From CAVURW01 sp963743595 (GTDB lineage Bacteria; Verrucomicrobiota; Verrucomicrobiia; Methylacidiphilales; UBA1321), in assembly GCA_963743595.1 (NCBI GenBank), contig CAVURW010000070.1:1-13432 (forward strand): a DNA stretch of 13,432 nucleotides, read 5' to 3'. Numbering within the stretch: the stretch's first letter is position 1; the number at the start of each line of letters is the position of its first letter. This document shows, piece by piece, positions 5,991-12,505 of the stretch. The position numbers and the translations under genes are program-made. The notes beneath the pieces were generated by a model that saw nothing but the letters and a program-made list of their open reading frames with translations, ran no database searches and was not told the DNA's origin.

Positions 5991-7274
5991 TTAGTCCCAT
6001 CTAAGGGTTTGAGATGGTTGGAAGAGGCAACCGAGAACGGCTTCCGCCCGATCTGGGCTCTGAAGACCACGGGCTCGCATGTGTTCTTTGGTTTCTAAAG
6101 TTAATTGTCCGCGACTGTTCGGGAAAACGTGGCGGCAGGTAAGTTGCGCGATTAGTGTAGGATCGTCTGGGAGGATTACCTCTTTTCGCTCAATCTTGCG
6201 GACCCCCGTCATCCAAATTTCGGCGGCCAAGTTCGCATACGATGTAGAATCCCTCGCCGATGCACCATTGTTGATTCGGCGCACGCTCCAGCCGTTCTCT
6301 CTTAATCGGTCACACATCGGAATTCCAAGCCCGGCACCATCACAAGCGATCATTGATTCATCCAGTTTCTGTTCCCTGAAAAGCTGAATGAACCTCCCGA
6401 TGGCCCGCATTGTATCGTGTTCTTTCCAGGCAGCCACGATCTGAAGCTTATTACCTCTTGCGATTGCCAACACGTTCTCGTCGCCACCCGCTGCAAAGTC
6501 GCAGAAGGCCCGTACAGGCCCTGGTAGGTGCATGGGAGGGTTGGAGAGGCAGGCTTCAATGTCCGCGACCGTCAGGGGCAAATTTAGGGCGTTTTCCTCA
6601 GAAAACTCCGCAAACACCATCGAACGCACTAAAGGCGATTGAGCACCGTGTTTTTCAATCTGCATTTGAATCAAGTCCCGGTCGATGTGCGGGCAGTCGT
6701 AGGCCGTCACTGTATGTTGCCGATAATGTTTCCGATCACGGGTGAAAGCGCGGTAAAACGCGCCTGATGGACTCCCCGGACTGCTCAACAACAACAATCT
6801 CTGAGGCTGGCAACGTTCGATAGCTTCAAAAATCGAATCTGGAACGCTCTTTGCCTCGTCAACGATGACCAGCAAATGTTCGTTATGAAAGCCCTCGAAG
6901 TTTCCCGGCTCGTCGGTTGAGAAACCTAAAATTCGGCTACCATTTGGCAACGTCGCAGCAGCGTCCAGAAAGACCGCACCGTTGAAGTGTTTAGCGTAAC
7001 GACGCAGCTCAGGGAAAAATTGCTCTTTCACCTGGCGAAATACGCCAGCTGTCACGACTACGAGGCTGTTTTTGAAAACAATGGCATGCCACAGTGCGAT
7101 GGGCACGGCAAGTCTCGTAGTCTTACCTGCGCCATTGCACGCTTTGACGGCTACCGCGCCCGGTTCGTTAATGTCAGCGTAAATCGCTTTCAGCCACGGG
7201 TAGGTCTCGAGTTGTAAAAGTCCCACCGCGAATCCGTGAGGGGTCGAAAGGACTTTTAACGCTTCAGTTTCCAT
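5991..7274 (-). CDS. Phage-type large terminase (ATPase plus RNase-H-like nuclease)
   Basis: Motor and nuclease that would translocate concatemeric DNA into a capsid. Counting from the ATG at 7274 (427 residues): Walker A ACNGAGKT (45-52), Walker B LLVIVDEA (134-141, D139-E140), coupling motif SSPGS (164-168). The RNase-H-like nuclease has acidic residues D259 (FCDFA), D312 (ACDGAGLG) and D408 (SPDRAEAVL). All catalytic positions look intact and the length is typical, so the gene should be functional. A longer frame begins at 7352 but runs inside the small-terminase gene. I choose 7274 because AAGGGG lies about ten bases upstream and the start overlaps the preceding stop by 11 bases. No portal, protease or capsid gene follows, which is unusual for a prophage. 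Confidence 0.92.
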   Translation of the reverse strand: METEALKVLSTPHGFAVGLLQLETYPWLKAIYADINEPGAVAVKACNGAGKTTRLAVPIALWHAIVFKNSLVVVTAGVFRQVKEQFFPELRRYAKHFNGAVFLDAAATLPNGSRILGFSTDEPGNFEGFHNEHLLVIVDEAKSVPDSIFEAIERCQPQRLLLLSSPGSPSGAFYRAFTRDRKHYRQHTVTAYDCPHIDRDLIQMQIEKHGAQSPLVRSMVFAEFSEENALNLPLTVADIEACLSNPPMHLPGPVRAFCDFAAGGDENVLAIARGNKLQIVAAWKEHDTMRAIGRFIQLFREQKLDESMIACDGAGLGIPMCDRLRENGWSVRRINNGASARDSTSYANLAAEIWMTGVRKIERKEVILPDDPTLIAQLTCRHVFPNSRGQLTLETKEHMRARGLQSPDRAEAVLGCLFQPSQTLRWD

Positions 7275-7812
7275 TGGAAGTGTCCCCTTGGGTCCTGATA
7301 CGGGCGATTGCATCCAAGATTGACTTGGGAATCGAGAATTGATGGTCAACACTCCCTTGATGCGCTACCTCAACGCGGCTCTTTGCAAAATGCTCAGGTA
7401 ACACGTGTTCCAGCCACCATTGAGCGGCCTTTACGTCGCCTTTGTCTGCCGCAGCCTGAATCAGAAACAGGCGTGCTTGGATGCCTTCGGCAACGGCTGC
7501 CTCAATGGACTCGGAGAATGCGGGAATTGTCCGTCTCCATTCATGGAACGTATCTTCCGAAATTCCTCCAATTGCAGCCGCGAATTTATACGGCACGCCG
7601 CTGGCAATCGCCTCGCAAATCACCCGGACCACTTTCCGGGTGTACTTTGTAGGACGGCCCGCTCTCGCTGACCGCCTGTTACATGTCCGCTCTATTTGTT
7701 TCATTATGGTAACTTCGTTATTCCACAGGCGTTGCTTCAAGCCTTCTTCCCTTTGCTTTAAGCAGAGGTACCTAGACTTCGTCTTGTCACATGCTCTGGA
7801 TGCAGAGTCCAT
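7264..7812 (-). CDS. Small-terminase-like DNA-binding protein
   Basis: Probable packaging-site recognition subunit partnering the large terminase. The protein carries GRPTKYT (52-58), a helix-turn-helix (about 63-92, EAIASGVPYKFAAAIGGIS then EDTFHEWRR), an alanine-rich helical stretch (AAVAEGIQARLFLIQAAADKGD) and AAQWWLEHVLPEHFAKS (129-145). That order is standard for phage small-terminase or terminase-associated HTH proteins. The start at 7812 has GAGAGGGG upstream at good spacing and lies 22 bases after the HUH gene. An internal ATG at 7704 would give a more usual 146-residue protein without the basic 36-residue N-terminal extension, so the true start is uncertain. It overlaps the large terminase start by 11 bases. 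Confidence 0.82.
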   Translation of the reverse strand: MDSASRACDKTKSRYLCLKQREEGLKQRLWNNEVTIMKQIERTCNRRSARAGRPTKYTRKVVRVICEAIASGVPYKFAAAIGGISEDTFHEWRRTIPAFSESIEAAVAEGIQARLFLIQAAADKGDVKAAQWWLEHVLPEHFAKSRVEVAHQGSVDHQFSIPKSILDAIARIRTQGDTSNGN

Positions 7813-7834
7813 GTGCTGAATCCCCTCTCTCTCT

Positions 7835-8359
7835 TTAGGAACGCCGCTTTAGGTAGGCTAAAGTAGAATTCGAGAGCATGAGTCCGCGGTTATCCTCCAA
7901 GTTTCCCGATTCGACTCGGGTGTTGCCGGATTTCTCCCCGGAACATTTCAATACGTAATCCCGGCCATTCAGTTCCGGGTTATATAGCTCAATTTGCGCG
8001 AGACCTCCGCCTTTCCGCTTCCACATCTCTCGAAGCTGGCGGCACGACTTCACACAAATTGCCTGTTGAGGCGTCACTGCGACTAGAAAATGAAAATGAG
8101 GAATATCCACTCCATAACCATATTCCTGCTTAAGAACCCACAAGAGTTTCTTCCAATGAACATCTGAGGAGGCTGCGAACTCGCGCATGAGAATAAAAAA
8201 CATCGAGATCCGTGTGCTTTCAGGTAAATAATCTGAAAATGTTAGGGTGCCAAAAATTTGCCATTCAATCTCTGTCAAAGAGTAATTTTCCGGTAAACCG
8301 GAGGAAACTGCGATTCCATTAGTGTGTCTGTCTGACGAAGATTTATGCATTTTTTTCAT
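7835..8359 (-). CDS. HUH-superfamily-like replication/relaxase-type protein
   Basis: A 174-residue protein with the three motifs of HUH single-strand endonucleases in order: motif 1 FGTLTF (36-41), the metal-binding motif 2 PHFHFLV (87-93, H88 and H90), and motif 3 YVLK (135-138) with a candidate catalytic Tyr135 and Lys138. Such proteins nick one strand and covalently hold the 5' end to start rolling-circle replication, transposition or transfer. The size fits a single-domain Rep rather than a full relaxase with helicase. The ATG at 8359 is 15 bases after the excisionase-like gene; a second ATG three codons later is possible. It stands between excisionase and terminase genes, where satellites often carry a replication initiator. 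The activity assignment is inference from motifs. Confidence 0.7.
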   Translation of the reverse strand: MKKMHKSSSDRHTNGIAVSSGLPENYSLTEIEWQIFGTLTFSDYLPESTRISMFFILMREFAASSDVHWKKLLWVLKQEYGYGVDIPHFHFLVAVTPQQAICVKSCRQLREMWKRKGGGLAQIELYNPELNGRDYVLKCSGEKSGNTRVESGNLEDNRGLMLSNSTLAYLKRRS

Positions 8360-8374
8360 ATTGGCGATCAGTGA

Positions 8375-8575
8375 TCAACGACTTTTTATCGTCAGTCGCT
8401 CAATCATGGTCTCCAAATCTGCTCGATTAAATCGCACTAGACTACTTTTTGAGTCGCCCATTTTTATAAATGGAATCCGCCGTTGTTTAAGCCAGAGATC
8501 GAGCGTTCGAGGCGAGATGTTTAAATACAGGGCAGTCTCGCGCTTGTTCAGTAGGGCTACGTCACATTTGTCCAT
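8375..8575 (-). CDS. Excisionase/AlpA-like HTH_17 DNA-binding protein
   Basis: This 66-residue winged-helix protein has LLNKRETALYLNISPRTLDLW (9-29) as the helix-turn-helix, then LKQRRIPFIKMGDSKSSLVRF (29-49) as the wing and RADLETMIERL as the end helix. That is the classic MerR-like excisionase or AlpA layout. Such proteins bend DNA at att sites to favour excision and often activate integrase or satellite genes. It lies between the integrase (upstream) and the HUH gene (15 bases downstream), all on one strand. In the 203 bases before it the minus strand has AGGAGG inside a small hairpin (TAGGA/TCCTA, about 8611-8627) with no start codon at usable spacing, so a sequestered leader is conceivable. 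No Shine-Dalgarno precedes its own ATG. Confidence 0.85.
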   Translation of the reverse strand: MDKCDVALLNKRETALYLNISPRTLDLWLKQRRIPFIKMGDSKSSLVRFNRADLETMIERLTIKSR

Positions 8576-8718
8576 GAGCCAGATTACTATTCGAAATCTA
8601 ACTCCTAGTCTAGTAGGATTTTGCCTCCTAAAACATATTATGTATTGCGGTTAATTGCCGATTAGATATGGATAGAACATCGGGTAACTTATTTATGGAT
8701 AACGACTTAGGTTTGTGT

Positions 8719-8737
8719 GGTTCGATAATAGGTTCGA
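8719..8737. repeat. Direct repeat of GGTTCGA, 12-base period, between integrase and excisionase genes
   Basis: GGTTCGA occurs at 8719-8725 and 8731-8737 just beyond the integrase stop. The same heptamer lies in the T arm of the tmRNA. Two short copies could be chance, an arm-type integrase or excisionase site, or leftover tRNA-like sequence; no tRNA fold is present. Confidence 0.25.
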
Positions 8738-8778
8738 ATCCAACAAGGTCAAAAAAAATTATGTTTTGAATCGAAACG

Positions 8779-9984
8779 CTATTGCGGAAGGATGTTAAAC
8801 CATTCTTCACCCTGTTCATGAGTTGCCAAAGCCCGGTAGTTTGCGAACACCATCGCCGGGCTGTTTCCCATCTCGGCACTGACTTGGTGCTCATTTTGGA
8901 GTACTGCCATCCGGTAAGTACAGAACGAGTGCCTTAGACCATTCCTCTTCCAAGGAATTATTGGGTCGCAGTGCGCCGCTACGACCTCTCCAGCCGACTT
9001 TTCCGGTCTGGCTAAACGAGTGACGGGTCCCGATGCCTTCGCCGACTTCAAAAGCCAAGCTGCGAGGTTGGGCTGGATTGGAATGAGCCGCCGCCCTTTA
9101 GTTTTTGCCTTTTTCTTTTTGATCTCAATGTGCCCGGTCTGGAAGTTAATTTCTTGCCAATCGAGCCGTAAAATCTCGGCAGTTCTTACGCCCGCAAAGC
9201 CGCCCAGAATCAGATATGGCAGCACGTCTTCTCCAGCAGAGTTCAACATTCGGCTCATTTCGTCGGGAGTAAAAACGCCTATCTCTCCCTCGCCATTATC
9301 CCCGATCGCTTCAGTCTTTTCCGCTTCTGTTCGGCCCTCCGGCAGGTAGCCTTGCTTTTGAGCAAAGCGGAAAAGGAGCACCAAGACCTGCCTGAAGTTG
9401 TCGTGGCTCCGAGGAGAAAGCCTCAGCTTTTGAAGCCACTCGGTCAGATCTCGCTGGGAGATGTTTGCAATATAGGAACTAACATCACGAGCAAATCGCC
9501 CAAGACGCCCCTTAAGGTCCTTCTGATGCGTTTCAGACTTATGGCCTCTGGATGTCAGCAGCTCGTCGACCACCTCAGGCACGGTTCTTTGGGTTAACCG
9601 TAGTCGGCGCTCGGCATAAAAATTGGCGGCGACCTCTAGCTTAATGTCTTCACCGAGTATTTTAGTGGCGTCCAGGTATTCCCGAACTAGCTCGTCCAGC
9701 GGTTTGCCCCGTCCCGCGAGCATTCTTTTAGCTCGCTGGTAAATAAGTCCTTCATCTTGGGACAACGTAATCGAGATTGGCTTTCCTCGATCAATGGCCT
9801 TGGCACGTGCAGTTGCCCATTTCAACGCTGATTCAATGTCAGAAAACTGTTTCATCTGCCTTTTCCCGTCTTCCTTGTGGGCAACCGAGAAAATTGTCCG
9901 TCTACCCCGATTTACTTCATAGATTTTAAGGGTGACGTTGCCTTGCGTAACAGTTAGCGGCTCTTGCGTTAGCTCGCGGGTCAT
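8779..9984 (-). CDS. Tyrosine recombinase, integrase of the ssrA-targeted element
   Basis: A 401-residue phage-type integrase. The N-terminal arm-binding region (1-130) is followed by a SAM-like core-binding domain (about 135-212, VPEVVDELLTSRGHK, SQRDLTEWLQKL) and the catalytic domain (about 238-400). Catalytic residues visible are R267 (GFAGVRTAEIL), a Lys in the KTKGRR beta-hairpin (295-299), R351 (NGLRHSF), and nucleophile Y383 (ANYRAL). The first box-II His is Asn348 and the later His is Asn374 (EMGNS); I associate this with integrases of Verrucomicrobiota-type genomes, so the gene need not be dead. The ATG at 9984 has no ribosome site and lies about 55 bases from the 3' end of the tmRNA gene, the usual position for an integrase beside its attachment site. 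It heads the minus-strand element genes. Confidence 0.93.
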   Translation of the reverse strand: MTRELTQEPLTVTQGNVTLKIYEVNRGRRTIFSVAHKEDGKRQMKQFSDIESALKWATARAKAIDRGKPISITLSQDEGLIYQRAKRMLAGRGKPLDELVREYLDATKILGEDIKLEVAANFYAERRLRLTQRTVPEVVDELLTSRGHKSETHQKDLKGRLGRFARDVSSYIANISQRDLTEWLQKLRLSPRSHDNFRQVLVLLFRFAQKQGYLPEGRTEAEKTEAIGDNGEGEIGVFTPDEMSRMLNSAGEDVLPYLILGGFAGVRTAEILRLDWQEINFQTGHIEIKKKKAKTKGRRLIPIQPNLAAWLLKSAKASGPVTRLARPEKSAGEVVAAHCDPIIPWKRNGLRHSFCTYRMAVLQNEHQVSAEMGNSPAMVFANYRALATHEQGEEWFNILPQ

Positions 9985-9994
9985 TGCGCTAATG

Positions 9995-10018
9995 TGCGTG
10001 CAAAACTGTGTGCACGCA
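9995..10018. promoter_or_regulatory. Perfect 8-base inverted repeat between the integrase start and ssrA 3' end
   Basis: TGCGTGCA (9995-10002) and TGCACGCA (10011-10018) flank an 8-base spacer, 11 bases upstream of the integrase ATG. On the plus strand six T residues follow (10021-10026), so it resembles an intrinsic terminator in that direction, although no plus-strand gene ends there. On the minus strand it sits where an integrase autoregulatory operator, excisionase site or tmRNA processing/terminator hairpin would be expected. Confidence 0.55.
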
Positions 10019-10038
10019 AGTTTTTTAGGGCTTTTGAG

Positions 10039-10070
10039 AGGTGGAGGCGGCGGGGGTCGAACCCGCGTCC
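10039..10070. other. Probable integration (att) site at the 3' end of ssrA
   Basis: The 3' end of ssrA (T arm and acceptor strand) is a common target of tyrosine integrases, and an integrase gene lies directly beyond it reading away. The genuine end of tmRNA is kept, so this should be the junction at the integrase side. I searched by eye for a second copy of the acceptor/T-arm sequence further left and found none, so the far junction is probably outside the window or too short to see. Confidence 0.6.
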
Positions 10071-10398
10071 TAGAACTCGATCTTACGCGTCTCTACAAGT
10101 TTAGCTGGAGCTTGGATTGTCGAGAGAACTCTTGTGGTCCAGCACACGAATTCCCCGTAGTCACCACATTAACTCGCCGCAGCGGTCGGTCACTCACCGT
10201 TTGCGTCGCCCTACAAATGTCGTTACTTTCCCCCAGTAGAGATCGGGGAGGCAACGTCACTGCCGTTTAATTAGGCAGCGAGAGCTAAAGAATAGTCGTT
10301 CTTTATTGTTTAAGCCTGCTTTTTAACGAGGAAGACGGGCTCAAATCCTCGACTTGCAACGAGTAGCATCTAGCTCCAGTCGAAGCCAATGCGCCCCC
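10039..10398 (-). ncRNA. ssrA: tmRNA (10Sa RNA)
   Basis: Rescues stalled ribosomes and tags their products for proteolysis. The 5' end GGGGGCGCATTGGCTTCGAC (from 10398) and the 3' T arm GCGGG-TTCGACC-CCCGC are the conserved ends, and GGGGGCG pairs with CGCCTCC (10049-10043, one G-U) as the acceptor stem. The tag frame is readable at 10300-10271: NDYSLALAA then TAA, ending in the expected LALAA-type degron. The stop lies in a CTGCC/GGCAG hairpin as in other tmRNAs. The resume codon looks like AAC, preceded by TAAAG at the spacing of E. coli TAGTC; an Ala or Gly codon is more usual. The 3' end reads A-CCT, so CCA is not encoded. The integrase gene starts about 55 bases beyond this end. Confidence 0.95.
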
Positions 10399-10408
10399 GT
10401 CAGTTAAC

Positions 10409-10437
10409 ATTGTACCACCAGTTCACCGTGCCGACAA
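10409..10437 (-). promoter_or_regulatory. ssrA promoter
   Basis: On the minus strand TTGTCG (10437-10432) and TACAAT (10414-10409, five of six to consensus) are separated by exactly 17 bases. The mature tmRNA 5' end at 10398 lies 10 bases beyond the -10, so the primary transcript would start a few bases earlier and be trimmed by RNase P, as is usual. Confidence 0.6.
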
Positions 10438-10527
10438 CGGTTCTCCGTGTTAATTCCTACAGCGCTAATCCAGAAATGAGAAAACAGTTAGATTGTCTAG
10501 GTGCGAGCGAAATTGTATTAATAGCCG

Positions 10528-11487
10528 ATGCGTGTCGTCCAGAGAGAACTCTTCATCACCTGCTGGGTCGTTTGCCTGACTACGGCAAGCTTTGCTGCCG
10601 ATAATACGGGGCTGACGCTCACCTCCATTTATGGCCAGGTGCAGACCGGGCAAAACCAGCAAAGTTATCAAGCGGCGAGCGTGGGGAAAAGTTGTCCGCT
10701 GGGGTCGTGGGTAAAAACGAGTGAAGACTCGTCCATCACAGTGCTGACAGTTGGCGGGAATCAATTTCATCTCCTCTCCGAGAGCGAAGCTGAGATTAAA
10801 GGGGACGATGGCGTCGGCGGCGGCGAGTGGCACCGCGTTATTTCCTTAAAGATCGGCAGCGTGGAGGTGAAGCACGTGGAAGGTCCGCAGAAGGTGAAGT
10901 TAGAGTGCGATACGCCTACGTCCGTTTGTGGCGCTGAGGGAACAGAATTTACCGTCAATGCCAGTGCAGGCGTATTTACCGTCGCTCAAGGGAAAATCGA
11001 AGTTCACTCGAAGCAAGAAAATGAACTGACCTTAAAGGCGGTAACGAGCGGCGGTGTGCTGGTCTACACGCCGGGCAGTGTAGATACGTGGTGCAATTGG
11101 ACTCGGAACGGGGGCAAAGGCAATTTTAGCGGCACTGTGGTTTTGGGAAGTCTGAAGCTCGAAGCCGTGGGAGCCGATTTTACGATCGCGAAATCACTCG
11201 CTGGAACAGCGGAGACCGCCATTCGGATTAAGGCTGGGAAAGTTGGCAGTTATGGTCCCGGTATGTACGTCGTCGATGGTAGTCGGTTGGAGCTGATTCC
11301 GGCTGGATCCAATCAAGGCGTGGTTTTTGGGAAATACCTCGCGGCGGCCCGAGTGGAGAGCGCCCTTTTCGTCCAAAAGGAGGCGCTTTTGGCGGCAAAT
11401 CGTGAGGTGCCGGAGACTCTGGTTCAACAACTGAGACAGGCCCAACGCGATGCACTGAAATTCCGGGCGCAACTCTTCGGCCAATAG
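10528..11487 (+). CDS. Exported FecR-domain protein
   Basis: A 319-residue secreted or periplasmic protein. Residues 1-23 form a signal peptide (hydrophobic core LFITCWVVCLTT, likely cleavage after SFA). The mature part begins LTSIYGQVQT and contains the FecR core: charged beta-rich stretch 60-115 (LGSWVKTSEDS, SEAEIKGDD, SLKIGSVEVK), then TPTSVCGAEGTEFTV (129-143), the counterpart of the family hallmark TPxAVxGVRGTEF, and VAQGKIEVHS. A second beta-rich part follows (about 200-265), and the C-terminus is helical (REVPETLVQQLRQAQRDALKF). There is no transmembrane helix, sigma factor or TonB gene nearby, so a role in iron signalling is not implied; stand-alone FecR-domain proteins are frequent in Verrucomicrobiota. 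No clear Shine-Dalgarno precedes the ATG. Confidence 0.87.
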   Translation: MRVVQRELFITCWVVCLTTASFAADNTGLTLTSIYGQVQTGQNQQSYQAASVGKSCPLGSWVKTSEDSSITVLTVGGNQFHLLSESEAEIKGDDGVGGGEWHRVISLKIGSVEVKHVEGPQKVKLECDTPTSVCGAEGTEFTVNASAGVFTVAQGKIEVHSKQENELTLKAVTSGGVLVYTPGSVDTWCNWTRNGGKGNFSGTVVLGSLKLEAVGADFTIAKSLAGTAETAIRIKAGKVGSYGPGMYVVDGSRLELIPAGSNQGVVFGKYLAAARVESALFVQKEALLAANREVPETLVQQLRQAQRDALKFRAQLFGQ

Positions 11488-11491
11488 GCCG
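11478..11491. terminator. Short hairpin between convergent genes, weak terminator
   Basis: CGGCC-AATA-GGCCG is a perfect 5-base stem with a tetraloop that contains the FecR stop codon and ends two bases before the stop of the convergent zinc-ribbon gene. There is no U tract on either side, so termination is uncertain. Confidence 0.3.
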
Positions 11492-11492
11492 T

Positions 11493-12032
11493 CTAAGCGA
11501 CCTTTAAGCCTTGACTGGTCTGTTCGCCGGGCATCTGGAGCCGCTCACCGACGCTCACGTTTTTAACAGTTCTGGCGTTAACCTCGTGCGCTAAATCGAC
11601 GTTCTTTTGTGGGAAGGCCTGTTCCTGCGCATTAATTACCATGTCCTTACAGGGTGTCGTTACGAAATTGCCCAAATCGCCCGGAGCGCTCGCCAGCGTA
11701 TTTCCCACATCAACCAGCACTCTCCGGGCGTCTTGCCTCCAATCACCCACGTCATTTTGATCCACTGCTGGAGCGCCGTTGTTGGGTTGCTGCGTAGGTG
11801 TCGTTGGCGTCGTATCAGCTTGGGAACCCTTTCCCCGGAGGTGGCTCAGCCCGCCTCGGATGCCACAGGCCCCCGCGGAGAGCGCGTCATGAGCGGCGTC
11901 GCCCAGAGGTTCAGAGACCGCATCCACAGCACCGAAAGTCGAGCTGTCCACGCTGCAGTTTGGACAAATCGTGCTTGATCGAGTTTCCACTGCGCGTGCA
12001 CAGTTCTGACATGGAGCCGAAACCCTACCCAC
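11493..12032 (-). CDS. Zinc-ribbon protein of unknown function
   Basis: The reading frame carries one clear metal knuckle pair, CQNC then x11-12 and CPNC (SAPCQNCARAVETRSSTICPNC), near the N-terminus. It is followed by a Gly/Ala-rich region, a Thr/Pro/Gln-rich linker (TTPTTPTQQ) and a polar, probably helical C-terminal part (DVGDWRQDARRVLVDVGNTLA, AHEVNARTVKNVSVGERLQ). The longest frame starts at ATG 12098, but this lies deep inside the oppositely directed small gene at 12011. I prefer GTG at 12032, ten codons before the first knuckle, giving 179 residues. No signal peptide or membrane helix is seen. It converges on the FecR gene. The composition is partly low-complexity and the frame may be decaying or, less likely, a shadow. 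Confidence 0.5.
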   Translation of the reverse strand: MGRVSAPCQNCARAVETRSSTICPNCSVDSSTFGAVDAVSEPLGDAAHDALSAGACGIRGGLSHLRGKGSQADTTPTTPTQQPNNGAPAVDQNDVGDWRQDARRVLVDVGNTLASAPGDLGNFVTTPCKDMVINAQEQAFPQKNVDLAHEVNARTVKNVSVGERLQMPGEQTSQGLKVA

Positions 12033-12205
12033 GGCGCGTTCATTTAGACGATTCTCTACGGGCTCAGGTCCGGTGGAATAACCAGGAGGTTTTGCCAAAT
12101 CGAATAAGCAGGGAAGAGGCCTCGGCCATTCTTCTGGAGAAGTACCCTGGCCAAGACTCTGATGGTGTCCTCACTTATCTGGTTAGCGGCGACAGGCATG
12201 AATAA
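12011..12205 (+). CDS. Small hypothetical protein coupled to a downstream HTH gene
   Basis: A 64-residue soluble protein with no recognised family: basic and polar start (MEPKPYPRRVHLDD), then an acidic helical part (NRISREEASAILLEKYPGQ) and a hydrophobic end (GVLTYLVSGD). The frame is open further upstream but loses protein-like character there, so I take the ATG at 12011. Its stop overlaps the ATG of the following HTH gene by eight bases (ATGAATAA), strong evidence for coupled expression. Its 5' end overlaps by 22 bases with the preferred start of the divergent zinc-ribbon gene. No Shine-Dalgarno is visible. Products of this size beside HTH genes can be toxin/antitoxin or regulator partners, but there is no direct evidence. 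Confidence 0.6.
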   Translation: MEPKPYPRRVHLDDSLRAQVRWNNQEVLPNRISREEASAILLEKYPGQDSDGVLTYLVSGDRHE

Positions 12206-12449
12206 AGAACACGTTTTTATCGAGCCGTTAGTTGTTACCAAATACCAAGCTGAAAAGATGCTGGGCTCTCCGCAGATGCTTAAAAGGCTGATCGCCGCAC
12301 GTTGGGTGATCGTGGTGCGTAAGGGTTCCCGCGGTCGGGCAACTCTCATTGATGTGGAGAGCCTCAAAAAAGCCTATCAACACTGGAAGCTCGGCGATGT
12401 GCCGTTGACTCCCAGTGAAAACGCCAAGACTCTTTTCCTGCGCTCTTAG
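12198..12449 (+). CDS. Small HTH_17/excisionase-like DNA-binding protein
   Basis: An 83-residue protein with a winged HTH layout: LVVTKYQAEKMLGSPQMLKRLIAAR (11-35) as the helix-turn-helix, WVIVVRKGSRGRATLIDVESLKKAY (36-60) as wing plus helix, and a short polar tail. The pattern T-x-Y-x-A-x-x-M-L...LIAARW...LIDVESL is the one found in excisionase-like and MerR-like helix-turn-helix proteins. The ATG at 12198 lies in the overlap ATGAATAA with the small gene before it, so the two form an operon, closed by a hairpin at 12461. No integrase is near on this side of the tmRNA, so it may be a local regulator or an orphan from an older element. Confidence 0.75.
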   Translation: MNKEHVFIEPLVVTKYQAEKMLGSPQMLKRLIAARWVIVVRKGSRGRATLIDVESLKKAYQHWKLGDVPLTPSENAKTLFLRS

Positions 12450-12460
12450 CAGCTAAAAAG

Positions 12461-12505
12461 AAAAAGCTTCCCGGCGATTTTGCCGAAATCGGGCGAAGTT
12501 TTTCT
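12461..12505 (+). terminator. Intrinsic terminator after the small HTH operon, possibly bidirectional
   Basis: AAAAAGCTTCCCG and CGGGCGAAGTTTTT pair across a bulge, with an inner GGC/GCC stem and a GATTTT loop. The T tract on the plus strand and A tract at the left give terminator features in both directions. It is 12 bases after the stop of the HTH gene. Confidence 0.55.

Noticed and set aside
8719..8745. tRNA-like GGTTCGAATCC
   Set aside because: The flanking bases do not form a T stem, and no acceptor, D or anticodon arm could be built on either strand.
9995..10026. Hairpin plus T6 as a genuine plus-strand terminator
   Set aside because: No plus-strand gene ends upstream; the integrase and ssrA are both on the minus strand. 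Kept as a possible operator instead.
1..10038. Second att copy of the ssrA 3' end marking the far end of the element
   Set aside because: No stretch matching the acceptor or T arm beyond 7-8 bases could be found by eye; the far end is probably outside the window.
11798..12010. Upstream extension of the small plus-strand gene at 12011
   Set aside because: The in-frame extension is rich in Arg, Pro and Ser and is antisense to the zinc-ribbon frame; protein-like character begins at the ATG at 12011.
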